In this document: positions 1 to 7,704 of the stretch, one piece after another
Numbering within the stretch: position 1 is the first letter of the stretch
How the letters are laid out: every line of letters starts with the position of its first letter
Source: Chitinophagales bacterium
Lineage (GTDB): Bacteria > Bacteroidota > Bacteroidia > Chitinophagales > Chitinophagaceae
Reading direction: 5' to 3'
Assembly (NCBI GenBank): GCA_030832645.1
Contig: JAURIR010000015.1
Span: 1 to 34,120, forward strand
Length of the DNA stretch: 34,120 bases
The notes under the pieces: model-generated
The model's database searches: none
What the model saw: only the letters and a program-made list of their open reading frames with translations
What the model was told of the DNA's origin: nothing
Program-made: the position numbers and the translations under genes

Positions 1-1103
1 AAGCCAAAGGAACAGAAACCTCTATAGATATTGTAGAAGGTATGCAATTTGACAGAGGGTATATCTCTCCGTATTTTGTTACCAACGCAGATAAGATGGA
101 ATGTGAATTGCAAAATCCATTCATCTTGATTTATGATAAGAAAGTGTCTGCAATGAAAGACATTCTTCATATCCTTGAAAAAGTTGCTCAACAAGGGGCT
201 CCTTTGTTGATCATCGCAGAAGATTTGGAAGGTGAAGCAATGGCAACATTGGTGGTAAATAAATTGCGTGGAACATTGAAAGTGGCTGCAGTAAAGGCTC
301 CAGGTTTCGGTGACCGCAGAAAAGAAATGTTGCAAGACATCGCGATTCTTACCAAAGGTATTGTGATCAGCGAAGAGCAAGGTTTCAAATTGGAAAATGC
401 AGACCTAACTTATCTTGGTCGTGCTGAGCGTGTAACAATCGACAAAGACAATACAATTGTAGTTGGCGGTAAAGGAAAGAAAGACGATATCAATGCCCGT
501 ATCTCTCAAATCAAAACTCAGATCGAGTCAACTACGTCTGATTATGACAGAGAAAAACTGCAAGAGCGTTTGGCAAAATTGAGTGGTGGTGTTGCTGTAC
601 TTAATGTTGGTGCTGCTACAGAAGTAGAAATGAAAGAGAAGAAAGACCGCGTAGACGATGCACTTCATGCAACTCGTGCAGCAGTAGAAGAAGGCATCGT
701 ACCTGGTGGTGGAATTGCTTTCATCCGTGCCATTGAGTCTTTGGATAAGAAAAAAGGTGTAAACGAGGATGAAACAACTGGTATTGCTATCATCCGCCGT
801 GCTTTGGAAGCACCTCTTCGTACTATTGTTTACAACGCAGGAATCGAAGGTTCAATCGTTGTACAAAAGGTGAAAGAAGGTAAGGGTGATTTTGGATACA
901 ATGCCCGCACAGACAATTACGAAAAATTGTTGTCCGCTGGTGTAATTGATCCAACCAAAGTAGCGCGTGTTGCACTTGAAAATGCGGCTTCAATTGCTGG
1001 AATGTTGTTAACTACAGAATGTGTAGTGGCAGACAAGCCTAAGAAAGAAGAGGCAGTTCATGCTCATGGCGGTGCACCTGATATGGGTGGAATGGGCTAC
1101 TAA
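1..1103 (+). CDS. groEL: 60 kDa chaperonin GroEL, 3' part (5' end outside window)
   Basis: GroEL is the large subunit of the cytoplasmic GroEL/GroES folding machine. The open frame enters the window (first full codon at base 3) in the apical domain, just before [15 protein letters not shown], a hallmark of the family. It continues through the apical segment ([30 protein letters not shown]) and the intermediate/equatorial return ([29 protein letters not shown]). The end is the usual Gly/Met-rich tail, [11 protein letters not shown]. About 180 N-terminal residues are missing, judged from the normal length of about 545. The methionine at base 42 is internal, not a start. A strong terminator follows directly. 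groES would be expected upstream, outside the window. Identity is certain. Confidence 0.98.
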   Translation, partial: AKGTETSIDIVEGMQFDRGYISPYFVTNADKMECELQNPFILIYDKKVSAMKDILHILEKVAQQGAPLLIIAEDLEGEAMATLVVNKLRGTLKVAAVKAPGFGDRRKEMLQDIAILTKGIVISEEQGFKLENADLTYLGRAERVTIDKDNTIVVGGKGKKDDINARISQIKTQIESTTSDYDREKLQERLAKLSGGVAVLNVGAATEVEMKEKKDRVDDALHATRAAVEEGIVPGGGIAFIRAIESLDKKKGVNEDETTGIAIIRRALEAPLRTIVYNAGIEGSIVVQKVKEGKGDFGYNARTDNYEKLLSAGVIDPTKVARVALENAASIAGMLLTTECVVADKPKKEEAVHAHGGAPDMGGMGY

Positions 1104-1122
1104 TCTAAATGGTATCTTATAC

Positions 1123-1153
1123 AAAAGGCTCCGATTGTTCGGAGCCTTTTTTT
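1123..1153. terminator. Bidirectional intrinsic terminator between groEL and yhhN-like gene
   Basis: A 7-bp GC-rich stem GGCTCCG/CGGAGCC (1127-1133 and 1140-1146) with loop ATTGTT is flanked by an A run on the left and a T run on the right. It can therefore terminate groEL from the left and the minus-strand membrane protein gene from the right. Its edge touches the stop codon of the latter at 1152. Confidence 0.93.
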
Positions 1154-1826
1154 ATGTGGTCTCGTTTCGGTATTTGATAGCACCCAACACGATGAATAAT
1201 TGTGCCAGGATGTAGGTAGTCATGATATATATACCTGCCGATGCAAAGGGGTTTCTAAATTTATTGATCGCTAAAATGGAGTCAGATGTAACAAAAAAAG
1301 CAGCACCGAGAATCATAAAGAGCGATGTTTTGTCCTCTAATTTCTGGTATTGCCAAATGGCGGCAGACAACATGGTGCTGATGGTAATTCCATAGATCAA
1401 TACTGGAATTTTCATTTCACCTAAACTTGGCCATAACAGATGCATGAGTTCAATAAGATAGGCCAATACTGCAATCAGCATCACGGGCCTCAATTTGAAA
1501 TACGATCTTTGATTAGAACTTGTTCGAGCAAAAAACGCAATGTAAAAGATATGTGCAGTAAGAAAACAGATCAATCCCGGTACAAAGTACTTATCCCATT
1601 GCAATAATATATCGCCCAGCCACGAAAACAGCAATGCCAGCAGAATGGCATCTTTTTTAGTGTCTGGTTTTTTATCGAGACTAAAATAATAGGTGAGTGC
1701 TAGGGATGGAACAATGAGAGGTTTGGTAAACATTCTCCATTCTTCTTTTCCAAGTGAGATGTGCAGAATCTCTATCAGAGAAACAAGAGAAAAAAGAAAG
1801 AAAAACAATCGTTGTTTTTGTCTCAT
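1152..1826 (-). CDS. YhhN/TMEM86-family membrane protein (lysoplasmalogenase-like)
   Basis: A 224-residue, strongly hydrophobic protein with about seven or eight predicted membrane segments. The motif MFTKPLIVPSLALTYYF near residue 32 and the later FSWLGDILL and AAFFVTSDSILAINKF segments match the YhhN family, which includes TMEM86 lysoplasmalogenases that hydrolyse the vinyl-ether bond of lysoplasmalogens. Most bacterial members are uncharacterised, so membrane-lipid hydrolase is a family-level guess. The ATG at 1826 lies only 21 bases from the divergent start at 1848, so its promoter must overlap that neighbouring gene. Termination is by the hairpin shared with groEL. Confidence 0.8.
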   Translation of the reverse strand: MRQKQRLFFFLFSLVSLIEILHISLGKEEWRMFTKPLIVPSLALTYYFSLDKKPDTKKDAILLALLFSWLGDILLQWDKYFVPGLICFLTAHIFYIAFFARTSSNQRSYFKLRPVMLIAVLAYLIELMHLLWPSLGEMKIPVLIYGITISTMLSAAIWQYQKLEDKTSLFMILGAAFFVTSDSILAINKFRNPFASAGIYIMTTYILAQLFIVLGAIKYRNETT

Positions 1827-1847
1827 GCCGTAATTTAGATATTATTT

Positions 1848-2174
1848 ATGTCATATTCAGAGGACGAAAAGAAATTTATAGCTTATTGGGAGGAAAATAG
1901 GCTCAAAGAAAAAAAGTTTATTTCTCAATTAATGTATGGATTGCCCATCGGCATTATCTTTTCGGTTCCTATCCTGGTAAACTTTCTGTTGGGTAAATTC
2001 TGGTATAAACGGGCCGATGCTGTTGGAATCAGTCAGTTTAGTCCAACGGTTTTGATTGTTGCTGTCATCTTGATTACCGTTTTCATTGCACTGCTGAATC
2101 GGAAATTGCGCTGGGAAAAATTAGAGCAACAATACATTGCCTTGAAGAAAAGGACTTCGTCAGACAAATCTTGA
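1848..2174 (+). CDS. Small two-helix membrane protein of unknown function
   Basis: A 108-residue protein that I do not recognise. It has a charged N-terminal stretch (about residues 1-27, rich in Glu and Lys), a hydrophobic helix at about 30-50 (YGLPIGIIFSVPILVNFLLG), a short loop, a second helix at about 66-86 (TVLIVAVILITVFIALL) and a basic C-terminal tail (RKLRWEKLEQQY onward). This suggests an inner-membrane hairpin with both ends in the cytoplasm. It starts 21 bases from the divergent YhhN-like gene and ends 46 bases before the FKBP lipoprotein gene. Codon use and hydrophobic pattern look genuine, but no function can be assigned. Confidence 0.7.
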   Translation: MSYSEDEKKFIAYWEENRLKEKKFISQLMYGLPIGIIFSVPILVNFLLGKFWYKRADAVGISQFSPTVLIVAVILITVFIALLNRKLRWEKLEQQYIALKKRTSSDKS

Positions 2175-2195
2175 AATTGTTATCCGATTTTTTAT

Positions 2196-2203
2196 CATCT
2201 TTG
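2196..2203 (+). promoter_or_regulatory. Weak candidate -7 box for the FKBP gene
   Basis: CATCTTTG differs by one base from the Bacteroidota -7 consensus TAnnTTTG. It lies 17 bases before the ATG at 2221. No clear TTTG -33 box is present at the normal distance, so the call is tentative. Confidence 0.35.
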
Positions 2204-2220
2204 CATTCAATATTTTTGAT

Positions 2221-2715
2221 ATGAGAATCAAGCTTATTTCTATTCTTACATTGCTTGTTATGATGCTATCCATCTCTTGTTTAAAGGATGATTATCAAAC
2301 TTTTACCTGCAGTGCCTCTGCTCCGAAGGTTATTGTACCAGGTTCTGAGTTGCTTGAAATTGAAAGTTATTTATCCAAAAACAATATCACGGATGCTGTA
2401 AAAAGTGACAAAGGATTTTACTATAAAATTGTGACTGCTGGAACCGGTGTAACACCAACCCTTTGCTCTAATGTAACTATATACTATAAAGGTTCTCTTT
2501 TAAACGGAACTGTTTTTGATCAAACAGGTTCGGCCGCAGCAACATTCCCCTTGGCACAACTGATTGCAGGATGGCAATTGGCACTCCCATTGATAAAAAC
2601 AGGTGGAAAAATCATAGTGTATTTGCCTCCATCTCTCGGGTATGGAAATCAATCTGCCGGACAGATCCCAGCTGGAAGTTCCTTGATTTTTGAAATTTCT
2701 TTAGTGGCTGCCTAA
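2221..2715 (+). CDS. FKBP-type peptidyl-prolyl cis-trans isomerase, lipoprotein
   Basis: A 164-residue exported PPIase that would speed proline isomerisation of envelope proteins. The N-terminus is a lipoprotein signal with lipobox SISC (Cys20). The FKBP fold covers about residues 80-164: VTIYYKGSLLNGTVFDQTG, the hydrophobic pocket PLAQLIAGWQLALPLIKTGG, and PPSLGYGNQSAGQIPAGSSLIFEISL, all typical. This is a single-domain form without the N-terminal dimerisation domain of FkpA or Mip. Its stop codon lies one base from the stop of the convergent DUF2147 gene, with no terminator between them. Attachment to a particular membrane leaflet cannot be read from the sequence. Confidence 0.93.
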   Translation: MRIKLISILTLLVMMLSISCLKDDYQTFTCSASAPKVIVPGSELLEIESYLSKNNITDAVKSDKGFYYKIVTAGTGVTPTLCSNVTIYYKGSLLNGTVFDQTGSAAATFPLAQLIAGWQLALPLIKTGGKIIVYLPPSLGYGNQSAGQIPAGSSLIFEISLVAA

Positions 2716-2716
2716 A

Positions 2717-3163
2717 TCACAACTTGGTTCTCGTCCAGGTGTCGGTTCTTCCTATCAACGTGATTCCTATATAACCGCGAACGTTTAGAATATTTTTATC
2801 CTTCATGGTAATTATACATTTGTATTCTTTACCATTTTTAGGATCATAAATATGACCACCTTCCCATTCATTGTTTCCCGCATAATGAAAGCCCCAGAGA
2901 TTTACCAATCCCATGATAGGTCGATTGTGAAGACTTTTATCTGGATGCTCAATATCTGTTTTGGGTTTACCGGTTTTTGGATCGATCGGTTCTTTCAACC
3001 AAACAACCTTTCCCTGATAAGTGGCGTTGTTACGATAAATTTCCACTTTAGCGTTACCCGTACCGGTAATCCAAATTCCGGTTAAATCGTCGTTTACTTT
3101 ATTTTCTTGGGAATAACACTGTCCCAATAAAAATACACTTACGAGAAGAAGTAGTTGTTTCAT
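2717..3163 (-). CDS. DUF2147 family exported protein
   Basis: A 148-residue protein with a signal peptide (MKQLLLLVSVFLLGQCYSQ, cleavage about residue 19). The mature domain starts LTGIWITGTGNAKVEIYR and continues with YQGKVVWLKEP, NRPIMGLVNLWGF, WEGGHIYDPKNGKEYKC, NVRGYIGITLIGRTDTWTR. This is the pattern of DUF2147, a small beta-barrel-like domain common in Bacteroidota and Proteobacteria. No biochemical role is established for the family. Location is probably periplasmic. A Cys at residue 16 within QCYS does not form a clean lipobox. The gene is convergent with the FKBP gene (one base between stops) and follows mqnE on the minus strand after 57 bases. Confidence 0.85.
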   Translation of the reverse strand: MKQLLLLVSVFLLGQCYSQENKVNDDLTGIWITGTGNAKVEIYRNNATYQGKVVWLKEPIDPKTGKPKTDIEHPDKSLHNRPIMGLVNLWGFHYAGNNEWEGGHIYDPKNGKEYKCIITMKDKNILNVRGYIGITLIGRTDTWTRTKL

Positions 3164-3220
3164 ACCGAGTTTATGTACTTAAAATTAATACTAATTTTTA
3201 AAAAACTCGACTGGATTGCT

Positions 3221-4339
3221 TTAATACTCTTTGATAACATGGTAGAGCGTATCTCTTTCTACCGGTTTTCTTCCCACTTGCTTGATAAGGGTAACAAGCT
3301 CTTCTGTACTCAACGAGGGGTTCTGCTCCTCACTTCCTGCCATTGAGTAAATCTTTGTAGAGTCATCAATGGTTCCGTCTAGGTCATTCACCCCAAAGGA
3401 GAGGGTAAGCTGTGCTTGCTCCCTGCCCAACATGGGCCAATACGCTTTGATGTGTGGGAAATTGTCCATGTAGATCCTGGCGATGGCATAGAGTTTCATG
3501 TCTTCAATGGAACTGACCTCAGGTATATGGCTCATTTCATTGTCAAAATTCCTGAACTTCAATGGGATGAACGTATTGAAACCTTTGGTTTCATCCTGTA
3601 GGCTGCGCAGCCTTTCCATGTGGTCAATCCTGTGTGCATATGATTCCACATGTCCATACAACATGGTTGCATTGGAATGCATGCCTAATTTATGTGCAGT
3701 GGCATGAATATCCAACCATCCCTCTGCATCCACTTTGTCCGCACAAATTTTTTCCCTTATATCCTTATCAAAAATTTCTGCACCTCCACCAGGCAATGAA
3801 TCCAACCCTGCATTGTGCAGCAAGGTCATTCCTTCCATCCTTCCCAGTTTCGCTTTTCTAAACATGTAGTCGAGTTCTACTGCCGTGAAACCTTTTACGT
3901 GCAAACCGGGTCGATGTGCTTTTATTTTCTTGATAAGCTCTTCAAAGAAATAGATATCCATTTTTGGATGAACACCTCCTACAATGTGCACTTCGGTAAT
4001 AGGCTGCCCATCATAGGATTTCACTTTGTCTAACATCTCGTCTATACTCAGTTCCCAGCCTTCTTCTCTTTTCGCATAGAGTTTGGAATAGGAGCAAAAT
4101 TTGCAGGAGAAAACACATACATTGGTGGGCTCAATGTGAAAGTTTCGATTGAAATAGGTGATGTCTCCGTGGGCCCTTTCTCTGATAAAATTGGCCATCG
4201 TTCCCAACTCCGCCAATGTGCCTTTTTCAAATAAATACAATCCCTCTTCAGGACTTATTCTGACGCGGTCAATTATTTTTTGAACGATATTTTTTAAGTG
4301 AGGGGATGTTTGCACTAAGATGCTCAAGTCACCAGCCAT
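3221..4339 (-). CDS. mqnE: Aminofutalosine synthase MqnE (radical SAM)
   Basis: MqnE joins 3-[(1-carboxyvinyl)oxy]benzoate to the adenosyl part of SAM, giving aminodeoxyfutalosine in the futalosine route to menaquinone. The 372-residue protein has the radical-SAM cluster motif CX3CX2C at Cys75, Cys79 and Cys82 (NVCVFSCKFCSYSK), then VGGVHPKMD, GFTAVELDYM and AGLDSLPGGGAEIF, which separate it from the related cyclase MqnC. The frame can be extended upstream to 4423, but that would overlap the transporter gene. The Met at 4339 (MAGDLS) fits the family length, and a TAATTTTG promoter box at 4362-4355 lies just upstream of it, inside the spurious extension. The other mqn genes are not in the window. 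The upstream neighbour is a nucleoside transporter 55 bases away. Confidence 0.93.
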   Translation of the reverse strand: MAGDLSILVQTSPHLKNIVQKIIDRVRISPEEGLYLFEKGTLAELGTMANFIRERAHGDITYFNRNFHIEPTNVCVFSCKFCSYSKLYAKREEGWELSIDEMLDKVKSYDGQPITEVHIVGGVHPKMDIYFFEELIKKIKAHRPGLHVKGFTAVELDYMFRKAKLGRMEGMTLLHNAGLDSLPGGGAEIFDKDIREKICADKVDAEGWLDIHATAHKLGMHSNATMLYGHVESYAHRIDHMERLRSLQDETKGFNTFIPLKFRNFDNEMSHIPEVSSIEDMKLYAIARIYMDNFPHIKAYWPMLGREQAQLTLSFGVNDLDGTIDDSTKIYSMAGSEEQNPSLSTEELVTLIKQVGRKPVERDTLYHVIKEY

Positions 4340-4354
4340 TTCAGAAAATTTCTG

Positions 4355-4362
4355 CAAAATTA
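4355..4362 (-). promoter_or_regulatory. -7 promoter box for mqnE
   Basis: Read on the minus strand this is TAATTTTG, a perfect TAnnTTTG Bacteroidota -7 box. It ends 15 bases upstream of the ATG at 4339, so the predicted transcript begins only about ten bases before that codon. No -33 TTTG is seen at the right distance. The site favours the 4339 start over the longer frame and gives mqnE its own promoter. Confidence 0.6.
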
Positions 4363-4394
4363 CAACCGAAATCTTGTCTATCCTAACCGATGTT

Positions 4395-5699
4395 CTATCC
4401 CAATGCCCCAGCGATACATGCACACATCAAGCAGGCAATGGTACCTCCTAATAATGCTTTGAAGCCAAGTTCAGTAAGGTTTTTCCGTTGATTGGGTGCA
4501 AGCTGACTAATTCCTCCAATTTGAATACCGATGGAGGCTATATTAGCAAATCCACACAAAGCATAGGTGGTTATTAGTATGGATCGTGGATCGGTGATGA
4601 TACCCTCTGCTTTCATTTTTCCGAAGGTGATATATGCTTGGAATTCGTTGATGATGGTTTTTTCGCCTAATAACTGCCCCACATACACCATATCGTTTTG
4701 ATGTACACCAATCAGCCATGCAATAGGAGAGAAGAGATAGCCTAGTATCATTTGAAACGAAAGAGAATCGTAACGACCATTGGAGAATGTTTTTATCCAA
4801 TCATTGATTCCTAAATAATATCCAAATGTTCCTATTACCCAATTCAACACATACATCAATGCGGTGAATACAATTAAAATTGCTCCTACGTTTACTGCAA
4901 GCTTCAAACCATCTGTAGTTCCCAATGAAATTGCATCCAATGCATTTTCTCCAAACTTCTCTTTTGAAACCACGATTCTTTCATCTATCTGCTCGGTTTG
5001 TGGGAATAATATTTTTGAGCATACAATGGCAGCAGGGGCACTCATGATCGACTGACTTAATAAATGCAACGCAAAATAATGTTGTTGTGCAATATCGCTT
5101 CCACCCAAGAATCCGACATAGGCAGCCAGTACAGAACCTGCTGTATTGGCCATACCACCCACCATGATGCATAGTATTTCACTTCGATTCATTTTTTCAA
5201 GAAACGGCCTCACCATTAGCGGAGCTTCCGTTTGACCAAGAAAAATATTTGCAGCTGTAGAAACACTTTCTGCACCAGAAACTTTCAGTTTGCTGAGCAA
5301 TAAAGCAAAGAAGTAAACAACTTTTTGAAGGATTCCCAAGTAGTAAAACAAAGACGAAAGGGCAGCAAAGAAAATGATATTGGGAAGTGCCTGAATAGCA
5401 AACGTATATCCCCAAGCTCCACCGGCATCAGCCAGGTTGCCAAACATAAACTCAATTCCTTTATGGGCTAAATTGATCACTTGAACAAATTGATCAGAAA
5501 GCCATTGAATGAGAATTCTGAAAAAATTATATTTCCCTTTGGATAAAACACCAATGGCAAAGGCCAATTGAGCAATGATCCCCATCGAAACCAGTCTCCA
5601 ATTGATTGCTTTTCGGTTATTGCTAAAAAGATAGCTTATGCCGATGAGAAAAAGCATTCCTAAGAGACCGCGACTAAGATTTTCCCACTGAAAATTCAT
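4395..5699 (-). CDS. Concentrative nucleoside transporter (NupC/CNT family)
   Basis: A 434-residue inner-membrane protein with about ten hydrophobic segments, predicted to import nucleosides by cation symport. CNT hallmarks include QALPNIIFFAALSSLFYYLGILQ, the GAESVSTAANIFLGQTEAPLMVRPFL core (Gly/Gln-Thr-Glu of the substrate site), MVGGMANTAGSVLAAYVGFLGG, and ITTYALCGFANIASIGIQIGG near the C-terminus. Length and motif order are normal for the family. Specificity for purine or pyrimidine nucleosides cannot be decided. It lies between the flippase (54 bases upstream) and mqnE (55 bases downstream) on the same strand. Confidence 0.93.
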   Translation of the reverse strand: MNFQWENLSRGLLGMLFLIGISYLFSNNRKAINWRLVSMGIIAQLAFAIGVLSKGKYNFFRILIQWLSDQFVQVINLAHKGIEFMFGNLADAGGAWGYTFAIQALPNIIFFAALSSLFYYLGILQKVVYFFALLLSKLKVSGAESVSTAANIFLGQTEAPLMVRPFLEKMNRSEILCIMVGGMANTAGSVLAAYVGFLGGSDIAQQHYFALHLLSQSIMSAPAAIVCSKILFPQTEQIDERIVVSKEKFGENALDAISLGTTDGLKLAVNVGAILIVFTALMYVLNWVIGTFGYYLGINDWIKTFSNGRYDSLSFQMILGYLFSPIAWLIGVHQNDMVYVGQLLGEKTIINEFQAYITFGKMKAEGIITDPRSILITTYALCGFANIASIGIQIGGISQLAPNQRKNLTELGFKALLGGTIACLMCACIAGALG

Positions 5700-5753
5700 G
5701 AGCGTTGATTTGGTTGGGAAGATAAATGATTTATGTGTACCAATGATGAAGAT

Positions 5754-7250
5754 CTATTTCCTGTGAAAAACTTTATTCTTGATCTGAAAATACAAATCTG
5801 TTATGTCCTGTGATAAATTCATGATAATTACAGAAGATGTAAATCCACTAATAAAAAATATTGTTTTTAAAGTTTGATAGATTATCAAATTATCTCCAAA
5901 TGAAATGAAATTAGAAAGACCACCCCAAGCAAGTGCAAGGCAAATTGCATATAAGTGGCTCATGGTGAATGGCTGTAGTTTGATGAATTTTTTGATATAA
6001 ATAAATCTGATCGTATTGAATAGTAGAATGGCTATAACACTTCCGTAAGCAGTTCCAATCAATCCGTATTTTTTTGTCATGAAATAATTTAGAAGGATCG
6101 ATATACAAACAAAGAAAATATTGGTGAAAAGGTCTATTCGCCAATGTTTAGACAGTTGAAGGATTTGTGCATTCATTCCTGTGCCTAGTTCAATCAGCTT
6201 CCCCGTTCCTAGTATTAACATTAGTAATGGTAGGCCAGCATATACGTCTCCTAAATATTCTAAAATGATAGGAGCGTTTATGATAATTACGCCCATTATT
6301 CCCAATGCGATGATCAAGAGGGTAAGGGCTGTCTTTTTGTACAACCTGTCCAATTTTGGCATATCCTTACTCCTCCATGCATGTGCAATCTGAATGGTTG
6401 CAGATGACACCATGCTTCTCTGAGGCACATCCATCAAAGTAATTAAATAAGTTGCTATAGTGAATATCGCAGCATCTTTCAAACCACCACTGGATTGTGA
6501 AGCAATGATCAAGGTATCGTTGGTTTTTGCTAAAATATTCAACAGCGCACTCAAGAAATATGCACTACCGAACTTTAGCATCATGGGTGCATATTTTCTG
6601 GTCAGCTTACTTCTTGTTAATGTAATACTGAATGCATTGGATCGATAAACTATCCATCCCAGCATTATGATTAATACTAAATAGAGCAGTGCATAAACAC
6701 CAATGAATAGATCAAAACTTTTTATCACCTTCCAACTCCACATTAATATCAATGTAGTAACCAGGAGCCTGTATAAGAATTCTCTGAGAAAATTAGAAGC
6801 AACATTTTTTGAAATAAGCCAGGCATAGGCTTCCAATAAACTGAAGATAACCAGTCCCACTACCATGGGGTAAATCCATTCAACATAATCTATCAGTAGG
6901 GGAGAACGGAATCCAAATTTTCGAATGATTATCGGGTAGAGTACTGGGAGTAAAAAATAAAACACAATGCATGTTGCAATTGCAATCAAGAAAGTGAGTG
7001 CAAATAAATCACTTTTTTCTTTTGGAAGATGGTAGTTATAAAAAGGACTGAACTTGATGGCAATGGGAATCATCCCAGCAGTGCACAATGTGGAAAATAT
7101 CAACGCAATGTCCATGAGGATTCTGGTAAGTCCGAATTGCTCAGGAGTAAAAAACTTTGGAAAGAAATAGAGCACGTTTATGGCGCCAAAAACAAAACCC
7201 GCATAGATATAAATCGAAGAGTAAATGCTTTGTTTTCGGATGGTTGCCAT
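5754..7250 (-). CDS. Polysaccharide/oligosaccharide flippase (Wzx-like, MATE/MVF superfamily)
   Basis: A 498-residue integral membrane protein with about 12-14 helices. The N-terminus (QSIYSSIYIYAGFVFGAINV, then LYFFPKFFTPEQFGLTRIL) is typical of Bacteroidota lipopolysaccharide/exopolysaccharide flippases that move lipid-linked glycans across the inner membrane. A second half with GTGMNAQILQLSKHWRIDLFTNIFFV and NYFMTKKYGLIGTAYG supports the pseudo-symmetric MVF-type fold. No glycosyltransferases or polymerase genes are next to it, so the glycan is unknown. Its ATG abuts the T-rich side of the trxA terminator, leaving no space for an ordinary leader. Expression may depend on read-through. Confidence 0.88.
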   Translation of the reverse strand: MATIRKQSIYSSIYIYAGFVFGAINVLYFFPKFFTPEQFGLTRILMDIALIFSTLCTAGMIPIAIKFSPFYNYHLPKEKSDLFALTFLIAIATCIVFYFLLPVLYPIIIRKFGFRSPLLIDYVEWIYPMVVGLVIFSLLEAYAWLISKNVASNFLREFLYRLLVTTLILMWSWKVIKSFDLFIGVYALLYLVLIIMLGWIVYRSNAFSITLTRSKLTRKYAPMMLKFGSAYFLSALLNILAKTNDTLIIASQSSGGLKDAAIFTIATYLITLMDVPQRSMVSSATIQIAHAWRSKDMPKLDRLYKKTALTLLIIALGIMGVIIINAPIILEYLGDVYAGLPLLMLILGTGKLIELGTGMNAQILQLSKHWRIDLFTNIFFVCISILLNYFMTKKYGLIGTAYGSVIAILLFNTIRFIYIKKFIKLQPFTMSHLYAICLALAWGGLSNFISFGDNLIIYQTLKTIFFISGFTSSVIIMNLSQDITDLYFQIKNKVFHRK

Positions 7251-7251
7251 A

Positions 7252-7283
7252 AAAATAAAAAACCGCCAACAGGTGGCGGTTTC
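7252..7283 (-). terminator. Intrinsic terminator of trxA
   Basis: On the minus strand the stem AACCGCC/GGCGGTT (7281-7275 with 7267-7261, 7-base loop) is followed by an uninterrupted T run and a T-rich tract that ends at the flippase start codon (7250). It begins 21 bases after the trxA stop. Confidence 0.9.
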
Positions 7284-7303
7284 AAATGTAATAAAATTAG
7301 TGC

Positions 7304-7621
7304 TTATAGGTGCGATTCAATCTTTCTGACAAAGGAGCCCTTCGGTTGTGCACCTACTAATTTGTCAACCACCTGTCCGTTCTTGATAAATAGAATAGCA
7401 GGGATGGAAGTAATGCCGTAGTTCATTGAAAGCTGTGGGTTGTGATCAACATTCACTTTTCCAATATTTACTTTTCCTTCCCACTCTTTGGATAATTCTT
7501 CGATAACCGGACCGATAGCGCGGCAGGGGCCACACCATTCTGCCCAAAAATCAATCATCGTTAATTTATCAGAATCCAAAACTTCTGCCTGAAAATTGCT
7601 GTCTGTAAATTCTTTAGCCAT
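7304..7621 (-). CDS. trxA: Thioredoxin
   Basis: A 105-residue cytoplasmic disulfide reductant. It has the WCGPC active site (WAEWCGPCRAIGPVIEEL, about residues 27-44), the cis-Pro loop TSIPAILFIKNGQ and the C-terminal GAQPKGSF segment, so it is a full-length classical thioredoxin without signal peptide. Its likely reductase, TrxB, is encoded at the far end of the window. The gene follows dnaE on the same strand after 83 bases, but has a good -7 promoter box (7665-7658) and its own terminator, suggesting a single-gene transcript. Confidence 0.97.
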   Translation of the reverse strand: MAKEFTDSNFQAEVLDSDKLTMIDFWAEWCGPCRAIGPVIEELSKEWEGKVNIGKVNVDHNPQLSMNYGITSIPAILFIKNGQVVDKLVGAQPKGSFVRKIESHL

Positions 7622-7657
7622 GTATATTTATTGAAAGTGAATAATTATAAAGTAGAG

Positions 7658-7665
7658 CAAAATTA
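7658..7665 (-). promoter_or_regulatory. -7 promoter box for trxA
   Basis: On the minus strand this reads TAATTTTG, a perfect TAnnTTTG box, 36 bases upstream of the trxA ATG. A matching -33 TTTG is not evident. Confidence 0.55.
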
Positions 7666-7704
7666 GTTCCAATTTTTAAATTTTCATAAATGTCTTTCTT
7701 TTCG

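Noticed and set aside
4340-4423. 28-residue N-terminal extension of mqnE
   Set aside because: It overlaps the end of the transporter gene, contains the likely mqnE promoter box and is not needed for the normal family length.
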